A DNA stretch of 64,000 bases from Halobiforma lacisalsi AJ5 (lineage in GTDB: Archaea > Halobacteriota > Halobacteria > Halobacteriales > Natrialbaceae). The notes beneath the pieces are model-generated. The model did not search any database. It was not told the DNA's origin and saw nothing but the letters and a program-made list of their open reading frames with translations. The translations under genes were made by a program, and so were the position numbers. Below, piece after piece: positions 60,401-64,000 of this stretch (position 1 is its first letter; the number at the start of each line of letters is the position of its first letter). The stretch is taken from assembly GCF_000226975.2 (NCBI RefSeq), contig NZ_CP019285.1, positions 4,092,001 to 4,156,000 on the forward strand, written 5' to 3'.

Positions 60401-62997
60401 CGTCTACCTCCGACGAACGGGATGTAGTCCGTCGCAATGCCGATAATGACCATCAATATCCCGCCGATAATTGCGAGGCCCGCGAGGTCGCCCGACTCGA
60501 ACGATCCGAACGACGGGAGTCCCAGCCAGTCGTCGTCGCCGTCGTCGGTACTGTCGTCGTCCTCGTCCTCGAGCGCCTGTTCGTACTCGGTGGACCACTT
60601 CTCGAGTTCCTGCTGATATTCCTCGATCTCGACCGTGTCGTGCTCGGGACGGTCCCAGTCAGCCTCGTAGTCGTCCTCGAGTTCGTTGCCGTCCTGATCG
60701 GTCAACGACTGAACCGTGACAGAGCCGTAGTTGAGCGAGATCGACTCGCCGGAGGGACCGTCGTAGGCGATCGCGTTGAAGACCATGCCATTGACAGCAC
60801 GCGGGTCGGTCGTTGCCATGTCCTTCGCCCAATCACCGACGTCGTGCTCGCGGACGATAGTCCCATCAGCAGTGTCGATCTGCACGAGGAGACCATTCCG
60901 GTCGTTGAACCACAGATGCCCTCGGGCATCGAGGATCATCGACCCGGCATCACTGGCGTTCGTCGACACACTCCAGTTCTCACTACCGGACCCGGCCTCG
61001 AGCGCGACCACGTCACCGGAAGAATAGCCAGCGTAAACCTCATTACCGGCGTAGTCGGCAGCAAGAGCCGAATAGCCGTCGCTGGAGTAGCTGCTGCTCC
61101 AGAGTTCGGTGCCGTCCGCAAGGTCGTAGGCTTTGACGTCACCGTTCTTACCGACGGCGTAGACGACACCGTCAACGACGTCGACGCCGTTAGTCACGTC
61201 GAACGGGCCATTACTCCAGCGTTTTGAGTAGTCCTCAGAGTCGACGTCATAACACGCGACATTGCCGAGGGAGTCTCCATGCGCCAAGACTGTACCCTCA
61301 GCGTCCAAAGCGAGGGTTTTGGTGTTGCTCTCCGGGTTGAAGTTCCAAAGCTCATCGCCAGTTTCCGGGTCGATACCGAACACACCAACACTGTCGTAGC
61401 CGGACGCAGCAACGAGTACGTCCCGAGCAGAGCCGATGGCAGCATGGCTCATATCGCCAGTGTCGCTGCTTTCCTCCCACAGGTGTTCACTGGTGCCATC
61501 AATGACGTCGAACTTGTAGAGCGAAGTGCCGCTACAGGTCCACGCAGTATTCGACGGCCGGTGAAGCGCATATCCAGTCCCGCCGTCAGAGTTCGTCAAG
61601 CGTTCGCCGCCGACCGGGTCGTAGGCGGATCCGTTGAGGTACACGTTCGTACCAGACTGGTACGTCTCTCCGGCGGATAGCGTAGTGTTTTCTCGGAGAT
61701 CAGCGAACAACTGGCCCTCGATCGGCTCGGCCTCGTGGAGAGTCGCGTAGTCGAGATTCGAAACCCTACCAGCCGAATCGCGTTCGAGCGTGCGGTCGGT
61801 GACGCCCGTGTACTCAAGCGTCATCGACGCAACGCTCGAGAGGTCGGAGCGATCGAGGCCGAGTTGCGAGAGCAAGGCCATTTGAAACCGGCTGTCCGTC
61901 GCGTCGGTCGACCCGCTCAGGTGGGCAGCCATGCCCTCAACACCGCGAATATCCGATGGCGAGATAGTACCGTCGTCCATCGCCTGGTAGAGGTCGTCTA
62001 CCAGTTGTTGATCGTAGTTCCCTTTCACGGCGGCCGCATTGGTCTCAATATCGTTGAGAACGCCAGCAGCGTCCGCGAGCACGCCGACTGTTTTGCTCTC
62101 GAGGTCGGCATCGGAAACGCTGTTGACGACACACGCAGCGCGGAACGTGACCGTCTCGCCGTTGTCAGTCGGGACGTCAACGAATTCCTCGGCATCGGCA
62201 TCGTAGTGACCGAGCAGGTCGTCGTCCAGCTTGACCGTCAGGGAGTCGCCGTTATCCCATTCAGCATGGAACTCAGGCACGTCAACGTCGTAGGAGTCGC
62301 CGTTCGGCAGCGTGATGGTCGAAGCCGTGAGGTCCGGTGCGATGTACGTGCCGCTCGCGACGATCGAGCCGGAGCCGCTGTAATTGTCGTTCGACGGTGC
62401 CCAGGAAACGAACCGATCGTTCAGGCCGTCGGTCGATCGGCAGACGTCCGAGATCGCCGAGAGTTGCGAGAGGTTAGCGATCTTGGTCGCGGCCGCGTTC
62501 CGGTAGAGGATCGAATGCTGGTCGTCGATCGCCGCAAGGACAGCATCATAGGCCGCGTTCGAGCCGTCGCCGTCCTCATACGAATCGGCAATCGCAGCAC
62601 GACCCGCGATATTGGCGACCATGCTCATGTCCTCGAGCCGGTTGTCGAGCAGGATACTCGCGACGTCGTCCCACCACGCCATTGCCGTCGTCGCCTGCCC
62701 GTGCAGGGCAACCTCGTCGGCAGACGGATCGTTGTTGACGTCACTGAACAGGACGTCACCACCGAAGAACGTCGACGACGTCGTGTCGGGGTTCGTGCCG
62801 TCGTAGGCTTCGCCGCAGACGCCGACGTTCGACGTACAGGTAGGCACTGCCGCGACGGTGCCGCTCGAGGAGACCGTGCCGCCGATCGCCGCCGCGCCGG
62901 TCAGCAGAGCTAGCCGCAGCGCCTCACGCCTCGAGAAATCTAAGTTACCCCCCTCGAGCGTGGGCTGTGGGCTGGAGCCGTCCGATCCGGCCGACAT
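60397..62997 (-). CDS. Spike/envelope protein of the provirus with internal beta-propeller
   Basis: This encodes an 866-aa protein. Residues 15-50 are a twin-arginine signal (SRREALRLALLTGAAAIGG). Residues 53-440 form an N-terminal region with an early Cys pair (CTSNVGVCGE). Residues about 470-745 carry six or seven repeats of the PQQ/WD-like type with a W ending each blade (ELWNFNP, KRWSNG, ELWSSS, ENWSVS). A short acidic stalk (775-825) and a membrane helix (838-857, LAGLAIIGGILMVIIGIA) follow. This layout is that of a pleolipovirus spike anchored in the envelope. The propeller is not a usual spike part as far as I know. Confidence 0.8.
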   Translation of the reverse strand: MSAGSDGSSPQPTLEGGNLDFSRREALRLALLTGAAAIGGTVSSSGTVAAVPTCTSNVGVCGEAYDGTNPDTTSSTFFGGDVLFSDVNNDPSADEVALHGQATTAMAWWDDVASILLDNRLEDMSMVANIAGRAAIADSYEDGDGSNAAYDAVLAAIDDQHSILYRNAAATKIANLSQLSAISDVCRSTDGLNDRFVSWAPSNDNYSGSGSIVASGTYIAPDLTASTITLPNGDSYDVDVPEFHAEWDNGDSLTVKLDDDLLGHYDADAEEFVDVPTDNGETVTFRAACVVNSVSDADLESKTVGVLADAAGVLNDIETNAAAVKGNYDQQLVDDLYQAMDDGTISPSDIRGVEGMAAHLSGSTDATDSRFQMALLSQLGLDRSDLSSVASMTLEYTGVTDRTLERDSAGRVSNLDYATLHEAEPIEGQLFADLRENTTLSAGETYQSGTNVYLNGSAYDPVGGERLTNSDGGTGYALHRPSNTAWTCSGTSLYKFDVIDGTSEHLWEESSDTGDMSHAAIGSARDVLVAASGYDSVGVFGIDPETGDELWNFNPESNTKTLALDAEGTVLAHGDSLGNVACYDVDSEDYSKRWSNGPFDVTNGVDVVDGVVYAVGKNGDVKAYDLADGTELWSSSYSSDGYSALAADYAGNEVYAGYSSGDVVALEAGSGSENWSVSTNASDAGSMILDARGHLWFNDRNGLLVQIDTADGTIVREHDVGDWAKDMATTDPRAVNGMVFNAIAYDGPSGESISLNYGSVTVQSLTDQDGNELEDDYEADWDRPEHDTVEIEEYQQELEKWSTEYEQALEDEDDDSTDDGDDDWLGLPSFGSFESGDLAGLAIIGGILMVIIGIATDYIPFVGGRR

Positions 62998-63770
62998 TAC
63001 GATCGCCTCCGTGCGAGCACCCCGGCGGTTGCCAGCGCCGCGATCGCCACGCCGACGCCGAAGCCAGGCGAGCCGTCCGCGCCGTCGAAGAAGCCACCGC
63101 CGATCGTGGCGTCGTCGGGCGCGACGTACCCGCTCGCGATGTTGTTCGCGTTCCCGACCTCGACGAGCGCGCGGTACTCGACACCGGATTCAAACCCGGT
63201 GTCGCTCAGTTGGTACTCGTTCGTCACCGTGTCGTTCGGCGTCCCGGTCACGGTGTCGGTGACGATCGTGTCCGCGGTGACCGAGATCGAGAGCACGGTG
63301 TCGTCGGAGGTGAGCGAGTCGCTGGTTTCCCCCGACAGGTCAACCGTCCCGTCGTCGGCGAACGCGGTCCCGTCGACGGTGACGGTCGTCGCGCTTTGGT
63401 CCAGTTCGACGTCGTAGGTCGCGTGATCGTGGACGTCCTCGTTGACGGTGAGGGTCGTCCCGCTCAGGGTCTCGTCGTAGTCGGATAGCTCCGTGCCGTC
63501 GTCCTGGTAGGCCGCCTCGGTGTACGTCGTGAACTCGACGGTCTCCTCCGAGGTGTTCTCCATCGTTTCGGCGAACTCGATGTCCAACTCGACGTAGGAC
63601 GTGTTCGACGTCGTCTCGATCGTTGTGTTCTCGATCTCCTCGAGGCCGCTGTCCTGGGCGCTCGCGATCCCGGCGATCCCGAAGCCAAGACAGAGGGTGA
63701 TCGTAACCCATGCGATTAGGACCGTGTAGGCCGTCTCTGGCCGGAGTAGCGTCGTGAAAGAATTCCTCAT
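62997..63770 (-). CDS. Surface protein with PGF-CTERM-like tail
   Basis: This encodes a 257-aa protein from ATG 63770 (GTG 63779 possible). A signal-like helix (TVLIAWVTITLCLGFGIAGIA) is followed by a Thr/Asp-rich, beta-strand-rich extracellular part with several NxS/T sites, and the tail ends SPGFGVGVAIAALATAGVLARRRS: a PGF motif, hydrophobic helix and Arg-rich end, the hallmark of archaeosortase substrates. It shares one base with the spike start. Confidence 0.75.
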   Translation of the reverse strand: MRNSFTTLLRPETAYTVLIAWVTITLCLGFGIAGIASAQDSGLEEIENTTIETTSNTSYVELDIEFAETMENTSEETVEFTTYTEAAYQDDGTELSDYDETLSGTTLTVNEDVHDHATYDVELDQSATTVTVDGTAFADDGTVDLSGETSDSLTSDDTVLSISVTADTIVTDTVTGTPNDTVTNEYQLSDTGFESGVEYRALVEVGNANNIASGYVAPDDATIGGGFFDGADGSPGFGVGVAIAALATAGVLARRRS

Positions 63771-63780
63771 TGTGACCACC

Positions 63781-64000
<220 letters not shown>

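Overview
The window is chromosomal DNA of an extremely halophilic archaeon (class Halobacteria). The evidence is high GC, very acidic proteins, Tat-type lipoprotein signals, a bacteriorhodopsin, an archaeal EF-1alpha/S10 pair, the haloarchaeal phosphomevalonate decarboxylase, a Nuo operon without nuoEFG, and a tRNA-Gln(TTG) with a small intron. The gene set fits the Natrialbales/Halobacteriales, but the genus cannot be fixed from the sequence alone.

Layout. 1-13500: housekeeping and envelope genes: MscS-like channel (cut by the left edge), amphi-Trp protein, GNAT, Tat lipoprotein with PQQ-like propeller, FEN-1, NDH-2-like flavoprotein, M24 peptidase, phosphomevalonate decarboxylase, ABC exporter pair and endonuclease III. 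13500-22100: bacteriorhodopsin with every proton-pump residue, a degenerate membrane gene upstream of it, a NAD-kinase-like protein lacking the GGDGT motif, M28 peptidase, prenyl diphosphate synthase, NAD(P)-binding protein, CBS-ParB protein and TrkA-N/DHH protein. 22288-32768: an eleven-gene nuoA-N operon on the minus strand. 33070-38150: purE/purK, ribH, an aminotransferase and an HNH protein. 38182-38486: intron-containing tRNA-Gln followed by a degenerate 102-bp tandem repeat made from its own 3' end. 38542-51300: Tat lipoprotein, antiporter, ADP-forming acyl-CoA synthetase, membrane proteins, Nfu-type protein, ACT protein plus homoserine dehydrogenase, tuf-rpsJ, rhomboid and M48 proteases, ending at tRNA-Ala(CGC).

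From tRNA-Ala (51402-51473) to the right edge the window holds most of an integrated element related to betapleolipoviruses. A tightly overlapped plus-strand early operon (51651-55066) encodes small zinc-finger proteins, a PD-(D/E)XK-like nuclease and a large HTH protein that is the candidate replication initiator. It is followed by about 100 bp of consecutive palindromes (candidate origin), a 39-aa membrane protein, a DUF7692-like protein and a protein of unknown function. Facing it on the minus strand is a virion-type module: small membrane protein, PGF-CTERM-tailed surface protein, an 866-aa Tat-exported membrane-anchored spike with an internal beta-propeller, two membrane proteins, an ATPase with a C-terminal HTH, and a second nuclease paralogue. 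No integrase and no second att copy lie inside the window, so the element continues past 64000.

How the genes work together: Nuo, the NDH-2-like enzyme and bacteriorhodopsin all feed energy conservation; phosphomevalonate decarboxylase and prenyl synthase serve archaeal lipid and carotenoid/retinal precursors; purE and purK form the two-step CO2 incorporation of purine synthesis; the ACT protein and homoserine dehydrogenase form a likely regulated threonine/methionine branch. The most novel-looking parts are the spike carrying a beta-propeller, the paired nuclease paralogues, the palindrome cluster behind the replication gene, and the tRNA-Gln-derived tandem repeat.
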